NCBI GenBank assembly: GCA_005776545.1 | Contig: SXOY01000268.1 | Location: 1-13,484 of the forward strand | DNA: 13,484 nt | Reading direction: 5' to 3' | Source: Planctomycetia bacterium | Lineage (GTDB): Bacteria; Planctomycetota; Phycisphaerae; Phycisphaerales; UBA1924 | Shown here: one piece after another, positions 1 to 7,809 of the stretch | Numbering within the stretch: the stretch's first letter is position 1 | How the letters are laid out: each line of letters starts with the position of its first letter | Program-made: the position numbers and the translations under genes | Notes under the pieces: generated by a model | Told to the model about the DNA's origin: nothing | Database searches by the model: none | Seen by the model: only the letters and a program-made list of their open reading frames with translations

Positions 1-120
1 GAAATAGACGCCCGACACGCCGGGCACCGCGAACAGGGCGGAGGCCAGCGGCGAGCGCTCGGCGCCCGAGGCGTCGCGGGCCTCGAAGGTGCCCTCGGGC
101 AGCACGACCCGGCCGGGCAA
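1..120 (-). pseudogene. Internal fragment of a NifU-like (Nfu N-terminal) protein, probably foreign to this contig
   Basis: The minus strand is open across all 120 bases and reads as 40 residues beginning LPGRVVLPEGTFEARD, then SGAERSPLASALFAV, then PGVSGVYF. This matches the middle of the Nfu N-terminal domain of alphaproteobacterial iron-sulfur scaffold proteins, which typically run ...TLKFLPG...SPLA..LFAV.GV.GVFFG. The preceding TLKF and the following Gly are missing. On the minus strand the codons upstream of base 120 give unrelated residues and soon a stop, so the homology ends at the junction with kdsB. GC is 92/120 (77%) against roughly 50-57% in the neighbouring DNA. A chimeric read or misassembled contig end is the likeliest reading; degraded transferred DNA is less likely. 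Assignment to the family rests on motif recall, not a search. Confidence 0.75.
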
Positions 121-897
121 ATGATCCCTAAGGTTGTTGGAGTAATTCCTGCAAGGATCTCATCAACGCGATTGCCTCGCAAAGTGCTGCTTGATCGCAC
201 CGGAAAACCGCTGATCCAACATGTGTTTGAAGCGGCCTCGCGGGCAACAAGTTTGAGCCGGTTGATAATTGCAACGGATAGCAACGAGGTGTTGGAGGCA
301 TGCCGCGGATTTGGGGCAGAATGTCTTTTGACACGGGTAGATCATCCAAACGGAACGAGTCGGTTGGCTGAGGTTGCGGAGAAGTTGGAACTGGCAGACG
401 ATTCGATCGTGGTGAACGTGCAGGGTGATGAACCGGAACTTGAAGCGGGACTGATCGATGCGGGTGTGGAGTGCTTGAAGGAAGCAGATCCCAAGCGTTG
501 TCCGGTTGCGACCGTCGCGTCACCATTTACTGATCGGCATGAGGTGGTGAAGGGGGCGACCGTGAAGGTCGTCATGCGTACCAATGGGACTGCATTGTAC
601 TTCAGCCGAGCTGCGATACCGCAGCAGCGAGCGGGCGGGACAAAAGAGCAGCAGCCCTTGCGGCACGTGGGCTTATATGTCTATCGACGATGGTTTCTGC
701 GTACCTATCTCACGCTGGCCCCGACGCCCTTGGAACGGACGGAAATGCTGGAACAGTTAAGGATACTGGAGCACGGGTATGACATCGCGGTGACTGTGCG
801 GCCGTCGAACCATTCTGGGATTGATACGGCCTCACAATATGAAGCGTTTGTTCGCCGCTATGTTGCGGCGAAGGAGCGAGACTCCCGACTACACTGA
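121..897 (+). CDS. kdsB: 3-deoxy-manno-octulosonate cytidylyltransferase (CMP-Kdo synthetase)
   Basis: Cytosolic enzyme that activates Kdo with CTP to give CMP-Kdo for the inner core of lipopolysaccharide. The 258-residue product (E. coli KdsB is 248) shows the family's nucleotide-binding start VIPARISSTRLPRKVL, the metal/substrate motif NVQGDEPE, YFSRAAIP, RHVGLYVYRRWFL, the TPLERTEMLEQLRILEHGY block and a closing GIDTASQYEAF. It is therefore full length and probably active. The ATG at 121 sits at the normal family start, but it also coincides with the junction to the foreign-looking first 120 bases, so its native promoter and ribosome site are not visible here. The next gene starts 4 nt after the stop, which suggests cotranscription. 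It implies a Kdo-containing LPS in this organism. Confidence 0.95.
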   Translation: MIPKVVGVIPARISSTRLPRKVLLDRTGKPLIQHVFEAASRATSLSRLIIATDSNEVLEACRGFGAECLLTRVDHPNGTSRLAEVAEKLELADDSIVVNVQGDEPELEAGLIDAGVECLKEADPKRCPVATVASPFTDRHEVVKGATVKVVMRTNGTALYFSRAAIPQQRAGGTKEQQPLRHVGLYVYRRWFLRTYLTLAPTPLERTEMLEQLRILEHGYDIAVTVRPSNHSGIDTASQYEAFVRRYVAAKERDSRLH

Positions 898-901
898 GTG
901 C

Positions 902-2428
902 ATGCACAGATTCACACGAGTCGGGATTGTCGCAGTCATTGCCATCGCGGCGGGTGCTGCGTGTTCGTGTTCAACATCGACCAGACCAGATGCGGATCAT
1001 CCGTTGACTCGCATGCGGAATCCTGGGTTGAGCGTGAACAACCGTGTGGAAGCACTGGATGAAGCGTGGAAACTGGGCGAACCTGGATCTGCAGACCGGC
1101 AGATGACGCGAGAGGCGATGAAGGACTTGGTTTGGTCACCGGCAACGCCATTGGAACTTCGATTACGGATCATGGGGAAATTGCTGGATTCGACGCACGC
1201 TGATGAAGCAGCGGATGCGAAGAGCATGGCGAAGTTGATGCTGCCACGGGAACGCAGTCGAACGATGGTGACGTTGATCTCAGATGTCGCGGGCAGCCGC
1301 GGGTGGACGGATTTCATTCCAGCGCTTGTGAGAAGCTATAGCCAGTCCGTTGAAGGAGTAACCGACTCGCTGCGATCTGAACGAGTGGCGCTCGACAAAC
1401 TTGCCAATGGGGTTGCGGTGGAGAAGCTCGTGTTCGATGTTTTTGTTTCGCCACCTCCTGCGGAAGAAACGTACGGTGTGAATTGGCAGGACCGGATGCG
1501 GACTGACGCGTGGGATTTGCTTGGTCGACTTGATGCAGATGGAACAATGCGAGTGAAGCTCGTTACTGAACTGGCTGCAAAGGGAGTGGGAAACGATGCA
1601 GTCTTGACGTGCCTGCAAACATGTTTTGCTGACTTGCGTGCAATTCCATTAACTGGGGAAGAGTTGAAGTGGGCGATTGCACTGCGCAACACAAAGAAGC
1701 CTGAGAATGTGACGTGGTGGGCCGAAGCGGTTGCCGCCGTTGCGAAGACGAACTTTGAGGTCACTGGCCCACTGCAACTTCGACATATTGAACCAATTCG
1801 ATGGGCTGCGAATCATCAAAGCTCGTGGCTGACGCTTAGTCGCGGCGAACTGAAGTCAGAATTGCTGACGCGGCTGGAGAAGCGGGATAAGAACACGCGT
1901 TCGAATGAAACAGCCAATGCTGGAAGACCCTACCAGGAGCAAGTGGAAGCCTGGGATGACAAGCTCCGATGGGGTGATTTTCTGACGATCCTTGTGCTTG
2001 ACGAAGCAATGAAGGAATCGACGCTGCCAGCTCAAATGCTGCGGCATGCGGAGCTTGATCGGCGCGACACCACCACTGAATACGGCGGAGTGCTTCGAGT
2101 TGCAAATATCTCTGAAGTTCCAGCACAATTCGCGGCGGTGTTGTACCCGCCGCGGCCGGCGCAACGGAGTGGGGATACGCAGTTCATCGCAAGTGACGAC
2201 ATGCTCGCGGCCAGTGATCGAACGCTGGCGCATTACCATTTCCATGCGCAGACCCCCAGCAACAGGATTTTTGCGGGGCCTTCACTCGCGGATATTCTGT
2301 ACGCGCGACGGATGGGGCGTTCATGCCTTGTCTTCACATCTGTGAAAGATGGAGTTTTGGGAATCGACTATTACCAGCCCAACGGTGCGGTTGTGGATTT
2401 GGGAGAGATGAAGGGCATCGCCAAGTAG
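902..2428 (+). CDS. Uncharacterised lipoprotein with a C-terminal JAMM-like motif
   Basis: I do not recognise the family. An upstream in-frame ATG at 821 lies inside kdsB; the ATG at 902 is preferred because the residues after it form a signal peptide (MHRFTRVGIVAVIAIAAG) followed by AACSC, with Cys21 as the probable lipidated residue. The lipobox is non-canonical (Gly at -3), so lipidation is likely but not certain. No good Shine-Dalgarno is seen; translation may be coupled to kdsB, which ends 4 nt upstream. The product is 508 residues. Residues about 30-400 are mostly predicted helical and carry no motif I know. The last ~75 residues hold H446-F-H448 and S461-x-x-D464 followed by hydrophobic strands (SCLVFTSVKDGVLGIDYY), an order reminiscent of JAB1/MPN/JAMM metalloproteases. 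Function unknown. Confidence 0.75.
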   Translation: MHRFTRVGIVAVIAIAAGAACSCSTSTRPDADHPLTRMRNPGLSVNNRVEALDEAWKLGEPGSADRQMTREAMKDLVWSPATPLELRLRIMGKLLDSTHADEAADAKSMAKLMLPRERSRTMVTLISDVAGSRGWTDFIPALVRSYSQSVEGVTDSLRSERVALDKLANGVAVEKLVFDVFVSPPPAEETYGVNWQDRMRTDAWDLLGRLDADGTMRVKLVTELAAKGVGNDAVLTCLQTCFADLRAIPLTGEELKWAIALRNTKKPENVTWWAEAVAAVAKTNFEVTGPLQLRHIEPIRWAANHQSSWLTLSRGELKSELLTRLEKRDKNTRSNETANAGRPYQEQVEAWDDKLRWGDFLTILVLDEAMKESTLPAQMLRHAELDRRDTTTEYGGVLRVANISEVPAQFAAVLYPPRPAQRSGDTQFIASDDMLAASDRTLAHYHFHAQTPSNRIFAGPSLADILYARRMGRSCLVFTSVKDGVLGIDYYQPNGAVVDLGEMKGIAK

Positions 2429-2532
2429 CGAGTTGATTCCAGAAACGTCCGGAAAACAGAATACTGAAAGATTTCTTTTCAAGTAGGCTTGAACTGTCGA
2501 ACCAAGTTTGCGAGACTACCGAATCAAAGAGG

Positions 2533-2598
2533 TACGCGGGCGCTTTCGGTGCGCGTATCGATCGTTCTAGTTCTCGGACGCAACTGGTCTTGGTTGCG
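2533..2598 (+). other. Two weak inverted repeats in the leader of the cytochrome gene
   Basis: In the 205-base gap before the cytochrome gene there are two 6-bp inverted repeats: TACGCG (2533-2538) with CGCGTA (2552-2557), and CGCAAC (2579-2584) with GTTGCG (2593-2598). Neither is followed by a T tract, so they do not look like terminators. They could be leader RNA structure or chance. The rest of 2429-2633 shows no gene. Confidence 0.25.
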
Positions 2599-2621
2599 CC
2601 GCTTCAAGCAAAGACTTGGAA

Positions 2622-2627
2622 GAGGAG
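2622..2627 (+). promoter_or_regulatory. Shine-Dalgarno for the cytochrome gene
   Basis: GAGGAG lies 6 nt before the GTG at 2634. It decides the start in favour of that GTG over the in-frame TTG at 2616, which lies upstream of it. Confidence 0.65.
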
Positions 2628-2633
2628 AGATTT

Positions 2634-4493
2634 GTGCTCAAGATTTTCAGCTCAATGAGTCGGTCGATGAAGGGATTTGCAAAGCCTGAAGTGCTCTGGA
2701 CATCCGCGATTGGGGCAGCGGTCGTGACTGTTGCGGTCAGCCGAGCGACTATTCCGACAACGCTAAACGACTTTTTCGGTAATGGCTCTTTGCCAACAGA
2801 ATTTCAAGAAATACTCGCTGATGCTCAGCTGTGCTGGTATTGCCACGGCGGATTTGAATCTCCGACCGAGCCACATTCAACGTGGTCGGCCAGCATGATG
2901 GGCCAGGCCGCTCGCGACCCCGCAATGTGGGCTGCATTGGCGATTGCGAATCAAGATGCGGATTATTCCGGCGAATGGTGCTTGAGATGTCACGTGCCGG
3001 TTGGCTGGATGAATGGTCGGTCGGTGCCGCCAGATGGCGCACAATTAGAGCCAATCGATTTCGATGGAGTTTCGTGCATCATTTGCCATCGAATGGTAGA
3101 CCCTGTGTATACACCCGGGCAAAGCCCACCGGATGATGCGCAGATTCTGGATGACCTGACTTTCCCGCCGCTGGAACCGGGCAATGCAAGTTATGTCATT
3201 GATCCGCTGGATCGTCGGCGCGGTCCATTGGTGCTTGATGAGCAGTTCAATTTCCACGAATGGCGCCGAGCAGAATTCCAAGCATCAAAGAGCGAGCATT
3301 GCGGCACTTGCCATGAAGTATCGAATCCGGCATTCTCAAAGCAGCCCGATGGTTCGTACCGCCCGAATGCGTTTGACGCACAGCACCCAACACTGCAGCG
3401 TCAGGAGATGTTCCCACTCGATCGCACCTATTCGGAATGGAAGGCATCAGCCTTTGCAGATGCTCCGATTGACATGCAAGGTCGATTTGGCGGCGATGAT
3501 CACGTTGTTTCGTCATGCCAAAGCTGCCACATGCCGACAAAAACCGGGTTTGTGTGCAATCCAATTCTGGCAAATGAACGCACCAACATGCCCCGCCACT
3601 TCTTTAACGGCGGGAATACCTGGGTCCTGCGGGCAGTAAGAAATCTGTATCCAGATGAAGTGACATCGCTTACCGCGGACACGGTCGCAGCTTCGATCGA
3701 TCGCGCTAAAGCAATGCTGGGAGCGGCGGGAGACCTTGAACTCACGAAGGAATCTGGCCAACTCAAGGTGAGAATTATCAATCAGACAGGCCACAAGTTG
3801 CCAACGGGGTATCACGAGGGTCGCCGCATGTGGATCAACGTCAAGTTCTTTGACGCCAGCGATGCTGTGATTGCGGAAAGGGGCGCGTACGACAACATTA
3901 CTGCTGTCTTGACCACCGCTGATACGAAGATCTACGAGAACGTACAAGGTATGGACGCGTTCATGGCGAACCTGACCGGAAATGCGGTTGGCGAGAGCTT
4001 CCACCATGCGATCAACAATGTGGTTGTGAAAGACAACCGGATTCCGCCGCGTGGATTCACAAATGCCGAGTTCGCGGCTGCACAGGCCTCGCCGGTCGGC
4101 GCGACCTATGCGGATGGGCAATACTGGGACGACACGAGCTTTGCAATTCCGCTTGACACCCGTCGCGTTGAAGTGCGAGTTTTCTACCAGACGACGTCCA
4201 AGGAGTACATCGAGTTCCTGGAGACTGAAAACACAACCAACGACGCCGGAACGATTCTGCGTCAGCAATGGGAATTGACGGGAAAATCTGAACCAGCGTT
4301 GATGGACCTGGGAGAGCTGGTTTTCTGTGCGGCCGATTACAATGCCGACGGCGTGATCGACTTCTTTGATTACCTTGATTATGTCGATGTATTCTCATCA
4401 GGAGGCCTGGGCGCAGACTTCAATTCCGATGGAATTGTCGACTTCTTCGATTACCTGGACTTCATAGCTGCTTTCAGCGCGGGCTGTCCATAA
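2634..4493 (+). CDS. Secreted five-heme c-type cytochrome with C-terminal EF-hand (GC-type dockerin-like) tail
   Basis: Exported electron-transfer protein, 619 residues from the GTG at 2634. A hydrophobic segment at about residues 21-40 (LWTSAIGAAVVTVAVS) is a signal peptide or anchor. Five covalent heme sites are visible: CWYCH (67-71), CLRCH (116-120), CIICH (148-152), CGTCH (223-227) and CQSCH (295-299). Extra His residues could serve as distal ligands. After the hemes comes NQTGHKLPTGYHEGRRMW (about 384-401), a block I recognise from planctomycete multiheme cytochromes related to the cytochrome c554 group. Residues 565-619 hold two EF-hand loops (DYNADGVIDFFD and DFNSDGIVDFFD) and end AGCP, a secretion or anchoring tail typical of Phycisphaerales. 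The redox partner and substrate cannot be told from the sequence, and no other respiratory gene is adjacent. Confidence 0.88.
   Translation: MLKIFSSMSRSMKGFAKPEVLWTSAIGAAVVTVAVSRATIPTTLNDFFGNGSLPTEFQEILADAQLCWYCHGGFESPTEPHSTWSASMMGQAARDPAMWAALAIANQDADYSGEWCLRCHVPVGWMNGRSVPPDGAQLEPIDFDGVSCIICHRMVDPVYTPGQSPPDDAQILDDLTFPPLEPGNASYVIDPLDRRRGPLVLDEQFNFHEWRRAEFQASKSEHCGTCHEVSNPAFSKQPDGSYRPNAFDAQHPTLQRQEMFPLDRTYSEWKASAFADAPIDMQGRFGGDDHVVSSCQSCHMPTKTGFVCNPILANERTNMPRHFFNGGNTWVLRAVRNLYPDEVTSLTADTVAASIDRAKAMLGAAGDLELTKESGQLKVRIINQTGHKLPTGYHEGRRMWINVKFFDASDAVIAERGAYDNITAVLTTADTKIYENVQGMDAFMANLTGNAVGESFHHAINNVVVKDNRIPPRGFTNAEFAAAQASPVGATYADGQYWDDTSFAIPLDTRRVEVRVFYQTTSKEYIEFLETENTTNDAGTILRQQWELTGKSEPALMDLGELVFCAADYNADGVIDFFDYLDYVDVFSSGGLGADFNSDGIVDFFDYLDFIAAFSAGCP
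4335..4460 (+). repeat. Tandem 81-bp coding repeat (paired EF-hand loops)
   Basis: Two units 81 bp (27 codons) apart at the end of the cytochrome gene encode DYNADGVIDFFDYLD (from 4335) and DFNSDGIVDFFDYLD (from 4416). Both keep the calcium ligands D1, N3, D5, D9 and D12 and the central Gly. The FFDYLD part is identical in protein and nearly so in DNA. This is the dockerin-like tail, not a mobile repeat. Confidence 0.85.
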
Positions 4494-4678
4494 TCTGATC
4501 GAAGCCTGAATTCGTGACTCTTGACGCTTCTTGAGAGCGTTGGATCACGACTATTGTCCCCCACCACATCCCTGACGGGAGATGGTGTGAATAGCTACAA
4601 CCGCGGCGATTGTCACCCGTACAATGGGCGGTGTGGGTGTACACGTTGTGGACGCTCAGGGTTTGCATCTCCGGATTC

Positions 4679-4686
4679 AGGAAGGA
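4679..4686 (+). promoter_or_regulatory. Shine-Dalgarno for the TPR gene
   Basis: AGGAAGGA lies 8 nt before the TTG at 4695. It supports that TTG over the TTG at 4521, whose 58 extra residues look non-coding (Cys- and Gly-rich, no domain). The gap 4494-4694 holds otherwise only a weak hairpin near 4524-4540. Confidence 0.65.
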
Positions 4687-4694
4687 ACGCGCGA

Positions 4695-6173
4695 TTGGCC
4701 ATTTTTCCTTGGAAAAAGTCAGATGAAGACAAGGGCGCGTCCCTTGATCCGGCGTGGTCGGCTCAACCCGAGAAGGCGACGGTGTTTTTTGACCGCGCGA
4801 GGGACATGCTCGAAGCAGGGAACAACGAGTACGCGGTGCAACTTTGGCTTCGCGGCCTCAGATTTGAACCAACCAACATGGCGGCAATCAGTGGCCTGGC
4901 CCAGTCGATGGGTGCGTTCCTCAATGAAAATGGGAAGAAGTCGCTCAGCAAGGACACGCTCGCGGCCATTGAAGGCAAAGCTGAGATTGATAAGTACTTG
5001 AATTCACTGATTGACTGGATGCTTCGCCCCAAAGACCCCGGATATGCGGTTCGTGCCGCTGAACTGGCGGCGAAACTCGGATTCATCGAACCAACACGTT
5101 GGATCGCTGAGCGAGCATTTGGACTGAACCTTTCAGACAAGAAACCACGCAAAGATCTTTTCCTGAAGTTGTCAGAGTGTTTTGCGGCGGTCGGCTCATT
5201 TGATGTTTCAATTCGTGTGGCGGAAGAGGCGCTGAAGCTCAATCCGGCTGATGCCGAATTGGCAGTAAAAATTCGCAACCTTTCCGCACAGTCAGCGATG
5301 AGCAAAGGTGGCTACGCAAATACCGGAGAGGCCGGCGGTTTTAGAGCGAACGTCAGAGATGCTGACAAGCAGCGGATGCTGGAGGAATCTGACAAACTGG
5401 CAAAGTCTGGCGACACCCTTGATCGACTGATTGCTGGCGCCAAGGCAGACTATGAAGCAAGACCCAGTGACATGGCGGCACTGCAGAAATTCACTCGACT
5501 TCTGCTCGACCGCGGCACGCAGGTTGACGAAAACACAGCACACGACATTTTGATGCCCGCGTATGTTGAGTCCCAGCAGTTCAGCCTGCGCCAAATGGCT
5601 GGAGATATCCGGATCAAGCAGGCCCGGCGAAAAGTGACCGAAGCCAAACAAATGCTAGAGTCAGCTCCCGATGACTCCATGGTTCGCTCGATTTTTGACA
5701 GCGCCAATGAGGATCTTGCCAATCTTGAGATTGCCGAATACCGAATTCGCTTGGACGCCTACCCAACCGACACAAGCATCAAATTCGAACTTGGCCGCCG
5801 GTATTTTGAAAGCAACCACTTTGGCGAGTGCATCGAGTTCCTTCAACAAACCCAGACGGACCCGAAGTTTCGAGTTGGTTCCTTGAGCATGTTGGGCCAG
5901 GCTTTTTTGAAACTGGACTATGTCCCCGAGGCTATCGAGATGTTCCGGCAGGCGGCGGATCTTCGAGACCAGTCTCCGGAAGTTGAGCTTGAACTTAAGT
6001 ACTTGCTATTGTGTGCTTTACAACACCGGGCTGAAACGGATCGCGACCTTGCATCAGCCGAAGAAGCGGAAAAAGTCGCTAGTGCGATCACGATCAAGCA
6101 GTTCAGCTTCAAGGATGTCAGAACTCGCCGCGATACTGTGAAAAAGCTCATCTTGGCAATAAAAGGCGGGTAA
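4695..6173 (+). CDS. Cytosolic tetratricopeptide-repeat protein
   Basis: From the TTG at 4695 the product is 492 residues and begins MAIFPWKKSDED; there is no signal peptide or membrane segment, so it should be cytosolic. TPR-like helix pairs are visible at about 26-60 (ARDMLEAGNNEYAVQLWLRG), 154-199 (SECFAAVGSFDVSIRVAEEA then LKLNPADAEL) and 360-431 (GRRYFESNHFGECIEFLQQ and GQAFLKLDYVPEAIEMFRQA). Between them are charged helical stretches (about 223-270 and 305-350) that could form further degenerate repeats or coiled coil. TPR arrays are protein-protein adaptors; no catalytic motif is present. It precedes the ParA-type gene by 163 bp with a possible weak terminator between, so it may be a functional neighbour but need not share a transcript. 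Specific role unknown. Confidence 0.82.
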   Translation: MAIFPWKKSDEDKGASLDPAWSAQPEKATVFFDRARDMLEAGNNEYAVQLWLRGLRFEPTNMAAISGLAQSMGAFLNENGKKSLSKDTLAAIEGKAEIDKYLNSLIDWMLRPKDPGYAVRAAELAAKLGFIEPTRWIAERAFGLNLSDKKPRKDLFLKLSECFAAVGSFDVSIRVAEEALKLNPADAELAVKIRNLSAQSAMSKGGYANTGEAGGFRANVRDADKQRMLEESDKLAKSGDTLDRLIAGAKADYEARPSDMAALQKFTRLLLDRGTQVDENTAHDILMPAYVESQQFSLRQMAGDIRIKQARRKVTEAKQMLESAPDDSMVRSIFDSANEDLANLEIAEYRIRLDAYPTDTSIKFELGRRYFESNHFGECIEFLQQTQTDPKFRVGSLSMLGQAFLKLDYVPEAIEMFRQAADLRDQSPEVELELKYLLLCALQHRAETDRDLASAEEAEKVASAITIKQFSFKDVRTRRDTVKKLILAIKGG

Positions 6174-6185
6174 GCCCGATCGCTC

Positions 6186-6209
6186 GGTCCCGGCTTCGCA
6201 ACCGGTACC
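6186..6209 (+). terminator. Candidate terminator hairpin after the TPR gene
   Basis: GGTCCCGG (6186-6193) pairs with CCGGTACC (6202-6209) with one mismatch around an 8-nt loop, 12 nt after the TPR stop. It is followed by a mixed T-rich stretch (CTTTTCAATTT from about 6214) rather than a clean T run, so termination is plausible but not sure. Confidence 0.35.
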
Positions 6210-6336
6210 TGAACTTTTCAATTTCCCAGAACTAAGAGATTGTGTCCCCAACAGGCCCCGACATCCGATAGGAACAATGTCTGGCGGGCTTCCTTTGCAT
6301 TTCCAGCATCAGGAAGCATGTATGTGGGGGTTTTTC

Positions 6337-7791
6337 ATGCGCATTATTGCGATAATCAACCAGAAGGGTGGATGTGGCAAAACCACTTCCGCAATCAATC
6401 TGTCGGCCATTTTCGCCAGACGTGGACTCCGGACATTACTGGTTGACATGGACCCACAGTCGCATTGCGCTGTCGGACTGGGCATTCCTGAGAGCAGGTT
6501 AGATTACGACATTGGCGACGCGCTCCTGCATGGCGATTCGAAGCGATTCGATTTCTCGCGGATTGTGTGGCCCGCTGCAAGGAACCTCGATCTGGCACCA
6601 AGTCGGATGCGGCTCGCTGGCCTTGAAGCACGGGCCGGAGGACTTGCTGACAAGCCGGACCGGGAACAACGTCTGGCGATGGTGCTGAGCAAACTCAAGA
6701 ATCAATATGATGTTGTATGTATTGATTGCTCGCCATCAATCGGTCTCCTCACTTTCAATGCTCTGGCCGCCGCCAACATGGTGCTTGTTCCCGTTGAAAC
6801 CGGATTCTTCTCACTTCAAGGTGCGACTCGTCAGGTAAACACCGTTCGCTCAGTATCGAAGCGAATGGGCTCTACATTGCCAGTGTGGATTCTGCCAACG
6901 ATTCATGATGAGAGCAGCACGATCGCGGGCGATTTGCTGGAGGAACTCCGCCGCCGCTTCGGGCAACGCGTCATGCCGACCGTGATTCGCCGAGATCCGC
7001 GGCTGCGCGAAGCGGCCGGGTTTGGCCAGCCCATCGTTGATTTCGACAGCAACTCCATTGGCGCCGGCGATTACACTGAAGCCGCGAACTGGTTGCTCGA
7101 ACAAGTGCTGACCCCTGGAGCAATTGAGGATGATGGTCCTGTTGAAGACGGCGACCTGTATGCATCAACAGCGATAAGTGAATCAGATTCTGCTGATCCA
7201 CCAGTAGTGGAAATCACGGATGGTTTCCGCCAGGCAGCATCAATTCGGCAGGAACTTATTGCGGCAATTCAACCGCCCGAAGTGTTGATGAACCGCGCTG
7301 AAGAACTCGCGCAAAGGGCACGCTCGCTCACCGCCAAGTCAAGCAACGTCCGCTCCGCAGCGATAGCAGAAGCCGAACCGGTTTCACATTCGGCGGCGAC
7401 GTTAGACAAGCCTTCGGAAATAGTTGAATACACGCAACGACGCACTGGGCACCAGACTCTGACGCTCGAAGAGTCGCGTAAACCAGAGATGATTCCAACT
7501 GGTGTGGCATTGCTTGGTGTGCGTTCCACGCGACAGGGCGTTCTCTTTGTCCAGCCGGCGTCCATTGGGGAAAAAGTGTCTATTGCAGGGGACTTTAATT
7601 CATGGTCGGCAACAAGTGCCACCATGAAGCTGAATCACACACTCGGTGTCTTTGAGCTTACCCTTAAACTCCCTCAAGGGCGGCACCAATATCGCCTCGT
7701 GGTCGATGGCTCGTGGATGGCAGACCCGCACAATCGCAACCGGCAGACCAATCCGTTTGGTGAACCAAATAGCGTGATCGAAGTACCCTAA
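6337..7791 (+). CDS. ParA/Soj-type ATPase fused to a glycogen-binding (AMPK-beta/CBM48-like) domain
   Basis: 484 residues from the ATG at 6337, preceded by GGGGG at a 6-nt spacing. The ATG at 6322, with AGGAA upstream, is a fair alternative adding five residues. Residues 1-265 are a complete ParA-family ATPase: deviant Walker A K10-GGCGKTT with signature Lys10 and Lys15, DMDPQSH (Asp39), Walker B VVCIDCSPSIG (Asp130) and LVPVETGFFSLQGA. A low-complexity, probably flexible linker runs to about 395. Residues 398-484 match the AMPK-beta glycogen-binding domain: VSIAGDFNSWS, LPQGRHQYRLVVDGSW and FGEPNSVIEV. The sugar-stacking Trps (W423, W460) and Asn478 are kept; Arg453 replaces the usual Lys. 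ParA proteins position DNA or protein cargo by ATP-driven cycling; here the cargo may carry glycan. No ParB or parS is seen. The next gene starts 18 nt downstream. Confidence 0.9.
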   Translation: MRIIAIINQKGGCGKTTSAINLSAIFARRGLRTLLVDMDPQSHCAVGLGIPESRLDYDIGDALLHGDSKRFDFSRIVWPAARNLDLAPSRMRLAGLEARAGGLADKPDREQRLAMVLSKLKNQYDVVCIDCSPSIGLLTFNALAAANMVLVPVETGFFSLQGATRQVNTVRSVSKRMGSTLPVWILPTIHDESSTIAGDLLEELRRRFGQRVMPTVIRRDPRLREAAGFGQPIVDFDSNSIGAGDYTEAANWLLEQVLTPGAIEDDGPVEDGDLYASTAISESDSADPPVVEITDGFRQAASIRQELIAAIQPPEVLMNRAEELAQRARSLTAKSSNVRSAAIAEAEPVSHSAATLDKPSEIVEYTQRRTGHQTLTLEESRKPEMIPTGVALLGVRSTRQGVLFVQPASIGEKVSIAGDFNSWSATSATMKLNHTLGVFELTLKLPQGRHQYRLVVDGSWMADPHNRNRQTNPFGEPNSVIEVP

Positions 7792-7809
7792 TTGCAAGGC
7801 GGAGCCTCA

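Noticed and set aside
2489..2689. Small 66-codon frame in the gap before the cytochrome
   Set aside because: It starts at TTG without a ribosome site and runs into the cytochrome gene in another frame; basic, no recognisable features.
3513..4268. Long open frame (251 codons) antisense to the cytochrome gene
   Set aside because: It lies wholly inside a convincing gene, has no recognisable motif or ribosome site, and its composition is what antisense of coding DNA gives.
4524..4540. Hairpin ACGCT/AGCGT after the cytochrome gene as a terminator
   Set aside because: Only five Watson-Crick pairs plus wobbles and no T tract follow.
4624..5001. ATG-started plus-strand frame overlapping the TPR gene
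   Set aside because: The product is Arg-rich and lacks domains, while the other frame encodes clear TPR helices after a good ribosome site.
6337..7791. Plasmid partition or chromosome origin locus suggested by the ParA gene
   Set aside because: No ParB, no parS-like palindromes, no dnaA or gid genes nearby, and the protein has an unrelated C-terminal carbohydrate-binding domain.
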